Shown here: positions 1 to 8,110 of the stretch, one piece after another
How the letters are laid out: the number at the start of each line of letters is the position of its first letter
Position numbering within the stretch: position 1 is the first letter of the stretch
NCBI GenBank assembly: GCA_041390625.1
Contig: JAWKPM010000011.1
Location: 62,001 to 126,000 of the forward strand
Length of the DNA: 64,000 bases
Direction of reading: 5' to 3'
Source of the DNA: RBC038 sp041390625
GTDB lineage: Bacteria > Chloroflexota > Dehalococcoidia > UBA2979
Notes under the pieces: generated by a model
Told to the model about the DNA's origin: nothing
Databases searched by the model: none
The model's input: only the letters and a program-made list of their open reading frames with translations
Program-made: the position numbers and the translations under genes

Positions 1-305
1 CGCAGATGCGCGTGTACCGAGTCCAGCCACTCGTAGGCCAGATGCCCGTGTCTCGTTGTGGTCTCTGCCGTGATTCGCGCGTCTCGCAGGACGCTCATGG
101 TCCGATAGACGGTCGTGACAGGGATCGGACGACCACCGTCGCCACCCAGGGCATCGACGATTTCGCTCACCGTTCGATGCCCTGAGAGCGAACGAAGTGC
201 CGTCGCGATCCGGACCCGCGGTACCGTGGCGCGGACTCCCCGAGCGCGCAGGAGAGCGGACACCGCGTCACGAAGCAGCGCGGAATCCCCCTCTCGGCCG
301 GCCAC
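1..305 (-). CDS. Fur-family metalloregulator, N-terminal part (runs off left edge)
   Basis: Partial gene; about 101 residues are visible and the metal-binding C-terminal half lies outside the window. The translation shows the Fur winged-helix pattern: a helix with RARGVRATVPRVRI, then SGHRTVSEIVDAL, then the recognition helix PVTTVYRTMSVLRD, which is the family signature T-V-Y-R-T. The start is a GTG at 305, the first usable start after the stop of the upstream gene at 315, leaving a 9-base gap, so it is probably the fourth gene of the operon beginning at 3256. Fur proteins repress genes when loaded with Fe, Zn, Ni or another metal. Which metal cannot be read here, but the His-rich neighbours point to Zn, Ni or Co rather than iron. 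Confidence 0.75.
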   Translation of the reverse strand, partial: MAGREGDSALLRDAVSALLRARGVRATVPRVRIATALRSLSGHRTVSEIVDALGGDGGRPIPVTTVYRTMSVLRDARITAETTTRHGHLAYEWLDSVHAHL

Positions 306-314
306 AAGGAGCCG

Positions 315-707
315 CTAAGCGCTTCCGATGCGACTGGCGCGCTCGGTCAGGTCGGCCGCGTGCTGCTGCATCAGCTGCTCGAGCGTGACGCCATCGCGCC
401 CCTTGCCGAGGTCTCGGTCTTCGGCCCAGGAGAAGCGCTTGTCGACCTCGGGACCAAGCTTTCCGAGTGCCTCGGACGCGGCCTGCGCGGTGTCGATCGA
501 CCACTCCTGCGCGGCGACGGGGTTGCCGCCGAGGATGGCAGCCGCCTTCCCGGCGCGCTCGACCTCTGCGCGCAGTGCGCCTTCGGTGAGCGCCTTCGGG
601 CTAGCGTCACCGCCGGCTTCCCAGCGGCCCGCAGCTGCTTCGACCGCCTCTGCGAGCGCCTGGCGACCCTTCGAAATCGAGTCCCGTAGCTCTTTCACCG
701 ACGCCAT
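315..707 (-). CDS. hypothetical helical protein, 130 aa
   Basis: Not recognised. The start is ATG 707, preceded by GAGGAGGGG about 9 bases upstream. An upstream in-frame start at 737 is possible but lies on top of that ribosome site. The protein has no signal peptide, no membrane segment and no cysteine. It is rich in Ala, Glu and Lys and predicted mostly helical, with a WEAGG turn and a conserved-looking acidic/aromatic stretch RFSWAEDRDLGKGRDG near residue 95. It sits between the EutA-like gene (84 bases upstream) and the Fur-family gene (9 bases downstream) on the same strand, so it is probably co-transcribed with them. No function is proposed. Confidence 0.7.
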   Translation of the reverse strand: MASVKELRDSISKGRQALAEAVEAAAGRWEAGGDASPKALTEGALRAEVERAGKAAAILGGNPVAAQEWSIDTAQAASEALGKLGPEVDKRFSWAEDRDLGKGRDGVTLEQLMQQHAADLTERASRIGSA

Positions 708-791
708 TCGAGGTACTCCCCTCCTCAACGAGGCCAACTGGCGAGCAGCCTATGCGAGAATGCTCGCTCTTGCCACTAGTTGCATATTCGC

Positions 792-2450
792 TCATCGAGC
801 CCGCTGCGCCTGCAGCGCGTCCTGTAGTGCCAGCTTCACGCTTCGACGATCAAGCCCGCCGGCGAAGAGCAACGACTTGATCGTGATCGGCACGACTTCG
901 CTGGGGTGGACGATCGGCGCAACATCGAGGAAGTCGAACTCGGCTGCCGACACGCCCTCAACCGCGAGCACATCGCCTGGAATCCCGACGTCGTGCTTGA
1001 GCATCGAACCGAGTTCGCGGCTGATGGGGAGGTTGGTCGTGAGAACCAGTGGCACCGCTTCGTCGATGGTCCGAGGGAGCGCCGCCTGAATGCCGCGCGC
1101 GAGCGTCGCGAGGTCCAGCGACTCCTCGTCCTCGGGCCAGAACAGAGCCAGGGCGACGGGCTGCTCGCCCTCCTCGAGGTCGGAGCGCACCAATGCGTCG
1201 CGGATCGCATCGGAGACCGCCTCGATGCTGAGCGAATGCGACGCATCGAGGCGCGGCACGAGCACGGGCACGTTCGCCAGTGGCAGCATCGCCTCGTCGC
1301 TGATGAACAGGTTGATGCCGACTTGAACCGTGAACAGCGATGCCCCGACGGCGGTCGCCCGGATGCCGAGGTTCGGGTCGATGATTGACGGCAGCGTGAT
1401 CTGACCGTTCCCGAGCGCCCGGCGGATCGCCGCGGCCAGCGGAAGACCGAGGTCACCGAGGTCGCGGCTCTCACGGGAGTAGATGTACTCGGAGACACCG
1501 CCGGAGAACGTCAGCGCTTGCGGCGCGACGTCTCGCACGAGCGGGTCCGTCAGCATCAACGACCGGGTAAGCGCGTCCGGAGCTCGACCCGCGACGATGC
1601 CAGCCAGCACCTTAGTCCACGCTGACACGATCGACGCTTCGTCCTTGTCGGCGAGTACCTCCCCGAGACGGAGGTCGATCCCGAGACTGGCTGCCGTCTG
1701 GCGTACCGGCTCGTCGATGCGTAGGAGCCGTCGCGACTCGTCCTTCACGAGCTGCCGCGCCCCGACCGCGACGGCCGCCGTTGCGAGAATCTCACCGTCG
1801 CGAACGATGGCGAACTTGGTTGTCCCCCCGCCGATGTCGACGTTCAGCAACGTGCGCTCGTCGCGCCGTGAGCGGGCCACGGTGCCAGAGCCGTTCGCCG
1901 CGAGCACAGCCTCGAGGTGGTGGCCGGCCGTGGCGCAGACGAACTTGCCGGTCTGGGTTGCCAGCACCTCGACCAGCGTGCGGGCGTTCTCCCGCTTGAG
2001 CGCCTCCCCGGTGAGGATGATCGCGCCCGAGTCGATGTCGAGATCGGTGGCGTCGACTGCGAGGTAGGAGAGCGCGACGAGTTCGCGCAGGGCGCCCGCA
2101 TCGATGGATCCGTCCTCGAGGTAGGGAGTCATCATGATCGGCGACTGCCAGAGGATCTCTCGCCCCACCACGACCGAGTGTACGTCCCGATCTTCGCCGA
2201 CCAACTGCAGCAGGATCTTCGAGAACATGAGGTGGCTCGTCGCCGAGCCGATGTCGATCCCCACGGTGACGAGCTGCACGTTGTGCATTCGCCAGTCCAG
2301 CTGGCGTGCGGCGAACTCTTCCTCCGTCAGATCCTCGGCGAGGTGCTCACCGAACTCGTCGTGCCAGTGAGGCGCGCCGCCGTCGTGCGAGTGCAGGCCG
2401 ACGAAGGCGGCCCCGTGGCTGTGCTGTTCATCTGAAGTGGGGTTCGTCAT
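792..2450 (-). CDS. EutA-like ATPase (ethanolamine ammonia-lyase reactivase family) with His-rich N-terminus
   Basis: 552 residues, start ATG 2450. From about residue 60 it follows the EutA family: phosphate-1 loop GIDIGSATS (64-72), then motifs resembling SPIMMTPYL, IILTGEALKRENA, CATAGHHLEAVLA and a second phosphate loop LNVDIGGGTTKFAI. EutA is an actin-fold ATPase that reactivates the adenosylcobalamin enzyme ethanolamine ammonia-lyase by swapping out damaged cofactor. No eutB or eutC is present, so the client enzyme here is unknown. The first 36 residues are unusual: seven histidines (10, 12, 20, 22, 28, 30, 36), a pattern seen in Ni, Zn or Co handling proteins. It lies 29 bases after the His-tagged methyltransferase and upstream of a Fur-family gene. 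A longer reading to 2705 only adds sequence antisense to the neighbouring gene. Confidence 0.85.
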   Translation of the reverse strand: MTNPTSDEQHSHGAAFVGLHSHDGGAPHWHDEFGEHLAEDLTEEEFAARQLDWRMHNVQLVTVGIDIGSATSHLMFSKILLQLVGEDRDVHSVVVGREILWQSPIMMTPYLEDGSIDAGALRELVALSYLAVDATDLDIDSGAIILTGEALKRENARTLVEVLATQTGKFVCATAGHHLEAVLAANGSGTVARSRRDERTLLNVDIGGGTTKFAIVRDGEILATAAVAVGARQLVKDESRRLLRIDEPVRQTAASLGIDLRLGEVLADKDEASIVSAWTKVLAGIVAGRAPDALTRSLMLTDPLVRDVAPQALTFSGGVSEYIYSRESRDLGDLGLPLAAAIRRALGNGQITLPSIIDPNLGIRATAVGASLFTVQVGINLFISDEAMLPLANVPVLVPRLDASHSLSIEAVSDAIRDALVRSDLEEGEQPVALALFWPEDEESLDLATLARGIQAALPRTIDEAVPLVLTTNLPISRELGSMLKHDVGIPGDVLAVEGVSAAEFDFLDVAPIVHPSEVVPITIKSLLFAGGLDRRSVKLALQDALQAQRAR

Positions 2451-2479
2451 GCCGCGGCGCGCCTCTCGAAACCGCTCGC

Positions 2480-3256
2480 TCAGTGCGCGTGGCTGTGGCC
2501 AGCGTTGGTCGAGTGAGCCGCCTCCGGCATATGGAAGTGATCTCGGACGGCGAACAGGAGCGCGTGACTCAGGTCCTTCCAGAGCACCTCGGCATCGTCG
2601 AAGCCCGCTTTCCTCAAGAAGGTGAGGTGCTGGCTGACGGGCAGCATGGCCGGGAACGAGCCGGACGCCCCTTCGAGGCCGGCGTCGGGATCGCGCGACG
2701 CCCACTCGGCAAGCGGCGCGAGCATCGCGTCCTCCGGCCTCACGCGGTCGAGATTCAGCAGGATGCCACCGTGGCCCAGCAACGCAAACGTCTCGCGGTA
2801 CAGCGCGCCCACGCGTTCCGGCGCTGCCAGGTGATGGAGCGAGTTGGTCGAAATCGCGAAGTCGAAGCCGCTACCTACGCCGCCGGCCCAGTCCTGAGTC
2901 GCGAGGCTCGCGTGCACGTACTCGACGCGATGGTCGAATCGCTCGAGCCGCTGACGCGCCGCCCCCAGCAGTGGGAGCGAGACGTCGACGAGCGTCGCGA
3001 CGGCGCCGGGAAACCGCTCGAGCAGCATCTCGTCGAGCTCACCCGGCCCCGCCGCTAGATTGAGGTAGCGGAACTCCTGATCCGGACGCTTCGCGATGAC
3101 GGCCCGCACGATCGCGAACTGTCGATGACGTCGCTCGGCGTGCCCGTCGCGGCGTGCGAGCCAGTCCGCCACGAAGGCTTCATCGGTCCAATCGTGGTTG
3201 TGCTGATCGTCGCTACGATCGGCCGGGTGATCGTTCGGGTGGTCGTGTGGGCTCAT
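2480..3256 (-). CDS. class I SAM-dependent methyltransferase with His-rich termini
   Basis: 258 residues. ATG 3256 is chosen because GGAGG lies 5 bases upstream; the GTG at 3262 would overlap that site. The Rossmann core shows motif I NLAAGPGEL near residue 70, an acidic end of strand 2 (LVDVSLPLL), and FDFAISTNSLHHLAAPERV as the post-II region, so it should bind S-adenosylmethionine. The substrate is unknown. Both ends are histidine-rich (about five His in the first 21 residues, and HFHMPEAAHSTNAGHSHAH at the end). This is not typical of methyltransferases and suggests metal binding or sensing. It is the first gene of the operon that continues into the EutA-like, 130-residue and Fur-family genes. 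The promoter should lie in 3257-3448, shared with the divergent aldolase gene. Confidence 0.85.
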   Translation of the reverse strand: MSPHDHPNDHPADRSDDQHNHDWTDEAFVADWLARRDGHAERRHRQFAIVRAVIAKRPDQEFRYLNLAAGPGELDEMLLERFPGAVATLVDVSLPLLGAARQRLERFDHRVEYVHASLATQDWAGGVGSGFDFAISTNSLHHLAAPERVGALYRETFALLGHGGILLNLDRVRPEDAMLAPLAEWASRDPDAGLEGASGSFPAMLPVSQHLTFLRKAGFDDAEVLWKDLSHALLFAVRDHFHMPEAAHSTNAGHSHAH

Positions 3257-3315
3257 CAGCACCTCCAGACGGCCGCACGGCAGGTCGCTGGGAGGCTAGA
3301 CCTAGATGAGAATCT

Positions 3316-3332
3316 TTGCAAACTATGCGCAA
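3316..3332. promoter_or_regulatory. candidate Fur-family (Nur-like) operator
   Basis: TTGCAA, 5 bases, then GCGCAA lie in the divergent promoter region between the His-rich operon and the aldolase gene. Streptomyces Nur recognises TTGCAA-N5-TTGCAA; 10 of the 12 half-site bases match here. The first gene downstream on the minus strand is His-rich and the operon ends in a Fur-family gene, which supports autoregulation. The call rests on one site and is tentative. Confidence 0.3.
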
Positions 3333-3448
3333 GACGTCGGCGCCTTCGTCGATGATGCGAGGTCCGAAGAGGCTCTCCGAGGTCGGCACGCAACCGACGG
3401 CGAACACGTGAACTGCAGTTGCCTGCCTCGCAAACCGATGATCACGCG

Positions 3449-4576
3449 ATGCCGACGCCACCCCTCGACGTCCCACGCCCACTTCCACTCACGCCGAACG
3501 ATGCGCCATTCGCGGTGTGGGATCCGTCCGGGGTGGCCGGTGAGGCGACGCGCGCTCTCCGGCAGGTGCTGAAGCAAGCAGGTCACGCCGAGGTGCTGCC
3601 CGCGGACGCAAGGGTGGTGCTGGCGCCCGTCGACCTCGACCGCCCACGGCCGCTCCGTCGCGCGCAGCGGTCGACGTTCGTCGTGGCGGTGGTGGAGGTT
3701 GAGGATCGCCCGAACGACGTCCTCGCCTTCGGATACCCGTTCCTCGTTCGTGCGCTCGCAAACCTCTGCGTGCTCGTCGCTCGTTCCGAGCCGGAAACGG
3801 CGCACGTCATTACCCTCGAGCGCGGCCACTATGAGGTAGCCGCCGGGCGTCATATGGCGGCCGACTACTCAAGGCTCTACGAGCATCTCCGTCCCCTCGC
3901 CCTGTCGCGTCTCGTGATCGACAACGACCACATCGACGATCTCCCGCGCGAGCTGTGGCAGGGTGATGCTGCAACTCAGTCATTGCTGCAGGCCGGCGCT
4001 CGCCTCGATCGACTTGGACTGCTGCCCGCCCCCTTTCCGATCGCCCAGTACCTTTCGCCCCGCGACCTGAGGCATGTCCAGCTGCTCTATGGGGTTGGGG
4101 GCCTGTCGTACGGAAACATGAGCGCGCGGCGTGACGCGGACTCGTTTTGGATGACAGCCTCCGGCGTGAACAAGGGCCACCTGAGCGGAGTCGGCCGCGA
4201 TCTCGTGCTCATTAGTGGCTTCGACCCCGAGCGGCTCGCGCTGCGCCTCAGCGAGCCGCCCGACCTCGATCGTCCCCCTCGGGCGTCGGTTGACGCCATC
4301 GAGCACTGGATGATCTACCGGCGTCACGCGGCCGTGGGCGCGATCGTCCACGTCCACACCTGGATCGAGGGCGTAACGTCCACGTCGATCAACTTCCCGT
4401 GCGGGACGATCGAACTCGCGTCCGCGGTGGCCGACCTCATTGCGCTCGAGCCTGACCCCGGCCGCGCGATCGTGGGCCAGAAGAACCACGGGCTCACGAT
4501 CACGGGTCCCGACCTGCCCGACATCTTCGAACGTCTCGAGGCGGCGACGACCGCCGACGTGCCGATGGCCGCATAG
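3449..4576 (+). CDS. class II aldolase/adducin-family protein with extra N-terminal domain
   Basis: 375 residues from ATG 3449; a TTG at 3419 is in frame, and no strong ribosome site decides between them. The C-terminal two thirds match class II aldolases/epimerases: GNMSARRD, the FWMTASGVNKG turn that binds substrate phosphate or hydroxyls, a region equivalent to PSSE..H..IY (ASVDAIEHWMIYRR), the zinc ligands HVHTW, and a third ligand in KNHGLTITG. These enzymes cleave or epimerise sugar phosphates through a zinc-stabilised enediolate. The first 190 or so residues form an additional domain of unknown role not found in fuculose-type aldolases. It is divergent from the methyltransferase operon. 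The substrate cannot be deduced. Confidence 0.8.
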   Translation: MPTPPLDVPRPLPLTPNDAPFAVWDPSGVAGEATRALRQVLKQAGHAEVLPADARVVLAPVDLDRPRPLRRAQRSTFVVAVVEVEDRPNDVLAFGYPFLVRALANLCVLVARSEPETAHVITLERGHYEVAAGRHMAADYSRLYEHLRPLALSRLVIDNDHIDDLPRELWQGDAATQSLLQAGARLDRLGLLPAPFPIAQYLSPRDLRHVQLLYGVGGLSYGNMSARRDADSFWMTASGVNKGHLSGVGRDLVLISGFDPERLALRLSEPPDLDRPPRASVDAIEHWMIYRRHAAVGAIVHVHTWIEGVTSTSINFPCGTIELASAVADLIALEPDPGRAIVGQKNHGLTITGPDLPDIFERLEAATTADVPMAA

Positions 4577-4749
4577 ACCACGTCCTCGACAGTCCACTCA
4601 GCCCACTCGGTACGGCCACCGCGAGGACGGCTGGCATTCATGTGGGGCGGAACGAAGAAGACCGCGTGCTCATCGATCGAATCTCAGGCCGCCTCGGGCT
4701 TCCAGGCGACACCATGCGCAATCCACGAGGTCTGGATTCCGTGCGGAAT

Positions 4750-4802
4750 CATCAGTCCAGCGTGTAGGGATACCGGAGCTGAAACCTCCCCCGTCTCCAC
4801 CA
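4750..4802 (+). repeat. tmRNA 3'-end-like repeat, copy A (putative attachment site)
   Basis: The last 29 bases read as a degenerate T-arm (GGAG, 7-base loop, CTCC) followed by CCCGTCTCCACCA. The CTCCACCA ending and a preceding TGTAGG are hallmarks of tmRNA (ssrA) 3' ends. Copy C at 46502-46554 matches over the same 53 bases at 45 positions; copy B shares the last 17. No 5' tmRNA domain precedes it, since the aldolase gene ends at 4576, so this is a fragment. It abuts and overlaps the end of a serine recombinase gene, as expected for an integration junction. ssrA-targeted islands with adjacent serine recombinases are known in Dehalococcoides. Confidence 0.6.
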
Positions 4803-6227
4803 ACCTACCCCCTCCTCCTTCGGGAGGAGCTCACACTCCGCACCTGCCCTGGTTGCCGCCTGGTCGACGAGCGCACTGAACTCAGGCTGAGCGTCAAGCG
4901 CGACGATGCGGCGCCTGTCGAGGTCGACGTAGACCTGGTTGATCGACGGTGCGACCAGCCGCCTGCGCTGTTCGTTCGTGGCGTCGGCCCAGAGGCCGCC
5001 GAAGTCTCGGACAGCGATGCGTGCCTCTTCGAGGTCGATGACGACGTCCTTGTCTGCTTCGGCCAGACGCAGATCGATGTCGGCGAGACGACGTTCATAT
5101 TCCTCGTCCGTCAGACCACCGTCGGCGTAGGCACGCGCGAGCCGCCGTTGTTGGGTGCGGAGGGTCTCCACGTCGAACCTCGGGCTTGAAGTCGCCTCCC
5201 GTGCGATCGCGGTTATGTCGCTGGCTTTCCAGATGACACTCCCGACGATCGCGGCGATCTGCTCGTCGACGAACTTCGCCGCGATCGTCCGGCCGTTCGT
5301 GACGCATTCGACGCCGTGGCGTTCGCGATACCTACCCGCACCGTGTCGGTTGAGCTCGGAATGGATCGCCGAACCACGGTTCGCGCAGCACACCAGTCCA
5401 CGCAGCGCCCCAACAGACCGGCGCGGCCTGCGGGTCCGCACGCCCTGGGCGCGACGAGCCTGTGAACGCTGGAAGATTCCCTCAGGCACGATCGGCTCGT
5501 GCCTGCCTGCGAAGTATTCGCCCTTGTAGGTGACGACGCCGGTGTAGAAGGCGTTGTTGGTCATGTTCTTGGTGGCGTACGGGGTGAATAGGCGCCCGGT
5601 GCGTGTACGGAACCCTCGAGCGTTGAGCCAGCGCGCCGTCTCGCCGTGCGACGCTCCTTCCGCGCGGCGGGTGAACACCTCGAGGACGGCCTCCGCCTCG
5701 TTCGACACTCGCAACGGGACCCCGTCCTCGCCTGATGCGTACCCGAACGGAATCGGCCCTGGCGGGATGCCGCGCTCGGCCTGCTCGCGCTTGGCCTTCG
5801 AGATGTGGACGGCGAGTTGGTCGGAGAAGAACTCTGAGACGCCTCCCAGCATGGTCAACAGCAGCTTCCCGGCGGCAGTCGAGAAGTCGATGTTCTCGGT
5901 GACGGACACGAACCCGATGCCAGCCTGGCCGAGGCGCTGGAGAGCCTGGCGCTGCACCCCGACGTTCCGTGCCCAGCGGTCGATGGTGTGCACAACGACG
6001 AGCTCGAACGACCCGTCTGCCGCCTGCTCCAGGAGCCGGGCCAGCGCCGGCCGCCGGTCGATGCGGTCGGTCCGCGCGGAGACGCCCTCGTCGGCGTAGA
6101 CCTGGACGAGCTCGAGTCCGTGGCTCTCGCAGTAGCGCGCGATCTCGCGGCGCTGCGCGTCGAGGGAGAGGCCCTCTACCTGGGACTCGTCGCTGACGCG
6201 TACGTAGCCCGCCGCCCTACTCCGCAC
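4752..6227 (-). CDS. large serine recombinase (site-specific integrase)
   Basis: About 491 residues. GTG 6227 is preferred: GGGAG lies 7 bases upstream and the protein then begins just before the resolvase fold. ATG 6305, 6338 or 6392 would add a non-conserved tail. The resolvase domain (1-150) has YVRVSDES with the nucleophile Ser12, DEGVSA, and VVHTIDRWARN. It is followed by a recombinase domain (GIPPGPIPFGY to NMTNNAFYTGV), a degraded zinc-ribbon region (LVCCANRGSAIH, with fewer Cys than usual) and a coiled-coil stretch (LRTQQRRLARAYADGGLTDEEYERR). The final 17 codons lie inside the tmRNA-like repeat, so integration or excision would change the C-terminus. It overlaps the small gene upstream by 11 bases and is probably translated with it. 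Confidence 0.88.
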   Translation of the reverse strand: MRSRAAGYVRVSDESQVEGLSLDAQRREIARYCESHGLELVQVYADEGVSARTDRIDRRPALARLLEQAADGSFELVVVHTIDRWARNVGVQRQALQRLGQAGIGFVSVTENIDFSTAAGKLLLTMLGGVSEFFSDQLAVHISKAKREQAERGIPPGPIPFGYASGEDGVPLRVSNEAEAVLEVFTRRAEGASHGETARWLNARGFRTRTGRLFTPYATKNMTNNAFYTGVVTYKGEYFAGRHEPIVPEGIFQRSQARRAQGVRTRRPRRSVGALRGLVCCANRGSAIHSELNRHGAGRYRERHGVECVTNGRTIAAKFVDEQIAAIVGSVIWKASDITAIAREATSSPRFDVETLRTQQRRLARAYADGGLTDEEYERRLADIDLRLAEADKDVVIDLEEARIAVRDFGGLWADATNEQRRRLVAPSINQVYVDLDRRRIVALDAQPEFSALVDQAATRAGAECELLPKEEGVGWWRRGRFQLRYPYTLD

Positions 6228-6501
6228 GCTGCTGCTCCCGTCGCTGTATGACGATCTCGCGGACGACCGCGCCCCACTCGCGATGAAGTCGCGCTCGGGC
6301 GGCATCGTAGCGGCCGGACCGGCCGTCGCCCGCCTCATCGGCGACGGCGTGACATCCTTTTGCCGCAACGCCTGTCCTATGAAGGGCCTCATCGCCGACG
6401 GCCTGGTCGGCCGGGCGGGCTGGCCTCGGCTGGCGATCGGCCGCGCGTGTGCGCGCGTCCTCAGGCTCTATGGGACTTAGATCTCGGCACAACGATGTCA
6501 C
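6217..6501 (-). CDS. small protein upstream of recombinase, 94 aa
   Basis: Not recognised. The frame opens with a GTG at 6501 that overlaps the stop of the HTH gene by four bases (GTGA), and closes with a TAG 11 bases inside the recombinase start. The ribosome site of the recombinase lies within its last codons. That linked spacing is the main reason to accept it as a gene. The protein is basic, Arg- and Ala-rich, with two Cys and a helical C-terminus (HREWGAVVREIVIQRREQQ). By position it could be a recombination accessory or directionality factor, but nothing in the sequence proves this. Confidence 0.5.
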   Translation of the reverse strand: MTSLCRDLSPIEPEDARTRAADRQPRPARPADQAVGDEALHRTGVAAKGCHAVADEAGDGRSGRYDAARARLHREWGAVVREIVIQRREQQRAE

Positions 6502-7169
6502 GGACGAAGCGGTTCGACGACGACGACCTCGTGGAGACCACGTGGCTCGCCGATGCGGAACATGAAGCGGTGGTGGCGGCAGGTCCCCGACCGCCTACTG
6601 CGGCAGTAGTCGCAGCCCCGGCGGGTCTTCGCTTCCGCTGCCTCTCGATCCCGGGCCTGAATGAGGATGGCGTCAGATTGGCGGGCGGTCGACGGACTCC
6701 GGTCTGCCTGAGGACTTTGTTCAGACAGCCTTTGTCCGCCGGCCTCCCGCCCGCCCGACGGCGCACTGTGCCAGGCCTGAGCGTTGGCCCGTCTCGCTGC
6801 CGACCGCGAGCCGAGCTGGTGGTGACGAGGGGTCCGCTGGTTCGGCAGACGCCTGCGCTGCCGCCCTTGACCATCGACGAAGTAGCCGTGGCCGATGACG
6901 AAGGGTTCGTCGGTCTCGACAACCGCGAAGACGCGTTCGATGAGCTCTGTCGGCTCGAACCGCTGCTCGTAGCTGCGCTGCGTGCGCTCGGCGATCCCCG
7001 TGCGCTCGGCGATCGTGGCCTGCGAAGGACACGGCGCTAGCTGCCCAGTGTGGCCCGGCAGTGGGAACTGCGCGGCGTACGCCTGCACTCGCATACCGGT
7101 CGGCGTAGAGACCAAGTAGGCCGGCACCAGGTGCGGGCTGGACACATGCTGGACGTCGAGTGCTGCCAT
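6498..7169 (-). CDS. helix-turn-helix protein of the recombinase module
   Basis: 223 residues, start ATG 7169 with a weak GGGG upstream. Residues 45-75 look like a winged-helix initiator or regulator motif (PCPSQATIAERTGIAERTQR), followed by a wing-like segment with GHGYFVDGQGRQRRRLPN. The middle is low-complexity. The C-terminal region holds CDYC, then C and HH, a possible zinc site. It is the first gene of the coupled trio ending in the serine recombinase, and is divergent from the small gene at 7298. It may control or assist replication or excision of the element. Parts of the central region read poorly, so an old frameshift cannot be excluded. Confidence 0.5.
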   Translation of the reverse strand: MAALDVQHVSSPHLVPAYLVSTPTGMRVQAYAAQFPLPGHTGQLAPCPSQATIAERTGIAERTQRSYEQRFEPTELIERVFAVVETDEPFVIGHGYFVDGQGRQRRRLPNQRTPRHHQLGSRSAARRANAQAWHSAPSGGREAGGQRLSEQSPQADRSPSTARQSDAILIQARDREAAEAKTRRGCDYCRSRRSGTCRHHRFMFRIGEPRGLHEVVVVEPLRP

Positions 7170-7297
7170 CACCCCGGCGACGCTCGCTAGCCGTACGCGA
7201 TCCCCCGTCGGCCCGGGCTCGAACCCTTGTTGAACGAGTCGTCCCTCAGATTCGCGTGATAGCGTCCGCTTCCCACCGAACCACAAGGAGGACCACC

Positions 7298-7576
7298 GTG
7301 TACGCCGTCATCGGAACCGCGAAGCTCGACCCGGCACGCGCCGGCGAGGCGAGGCAACTGGCGAAGAACATCCTCGCGAAGGCCAGCGAGGCGCCCGCGT
7401 TCGTCTCGGGGACATTCGCCCGCTCGGCTGATGGCAGCGCCGGCCGCAGCATCATTGTCTTCGAGAGCGAGGAGGCCGCACGGGCGCTGGCGGAGCGGGC
7501 CCCGGCGATGATCCCCGCCGACGGACCGACCGAAGTGAATTCATTGGAGGTGTTTGAGGTGGTCGACCACCGCTAG
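7298..7576 (+). CDS. small dimeric alpha/beta-barrel-like protein, 92 aa
   Basis: GTG 7298 is preceded by AAGGAGG at 6 bases, an excellent ribosome site. The sequence alternates strand-helix-strand (YAVIGTAKLD, then a helix with AGEARQLAKNILAKA, then FVSGTFARSADGSAGRSIIVFES, then EAARALAERA) in the manner of the ABM/EthD ferredoxin-like fold used by small monooxygenases and stress proteins. No catalytic residue can be assigned. It is divergent from the HTH gene of the recombinase module and is probably passenger cargo. Confidence 0.75.
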   Translation: MYAVIGTAKLDPARAGEARQLAKNILAKASEAPAFVSGTFARSADGSAGRSIIVFESEEAARALAERAPAMIPADGPTEVNSLEVFEVVDHR

Positions 7577-7614
7577 AGGCACTCACGGGCTGGAGCCGCG
7601 CGCAGGCGCTGTTG

Positions 7615-7730
<116 letters not shown>

Positions 7731-7747
7731 ATCACAGTCTCGAATCT

Positions 7748-7885
7748 CGCGCGAGAAGATAACTGAACGTGCCGGCCTTTGGCGGCCGGACTTCCTGTCC
7801 GTTCCGAAGTACAGGGCAACGGGAGCCGATACCTGGACGCGCCCGCAGGGCGTGGGGCGCGCGTTCGAGTCTCGTTTCCCCCGCT
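7748..7885 (+). repeat. possible third, decayed tRNA-like copy
   Basis: Just after copy 1 the sequence again shows AGATAACTG and, further on, a T-loop-like GTTCGAGTC followed by TCGTTTCCCCCGCT. The order of elements is the same as in the two clear copies, but the match is weak and the middle differs. Confidence 0.25.
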
Positions 7886-8110
7886 ATGTCACGGGGCATA
7901 CGGTCGCGCGCGGGGTGCACCGCTTCCCTCAGGCCTGCCCCGCGATGGCTGGCGTCTCGCCCGAAGTGGAGCGCGGCTGCCACCCACTTTCACGAGCCCC
8001 AACGACTGCGGTGTGTGTCACATTCCCAAGAACCTGTGAGCAGGTCCCACTCGCCTAGGACACTCCCGTTCATAGCTTCGAGTTCGAACGGATCGAACCC
8101 GGAGGTAGAC

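Noticed and set aside
4440..4802. Complete tmRNA gene ending at repeat A
   Set aside because: The 5' portion would overlap the aldolase gene and no tmRNA 5' domain or tag frame is visible. The same holds for copies B and C.
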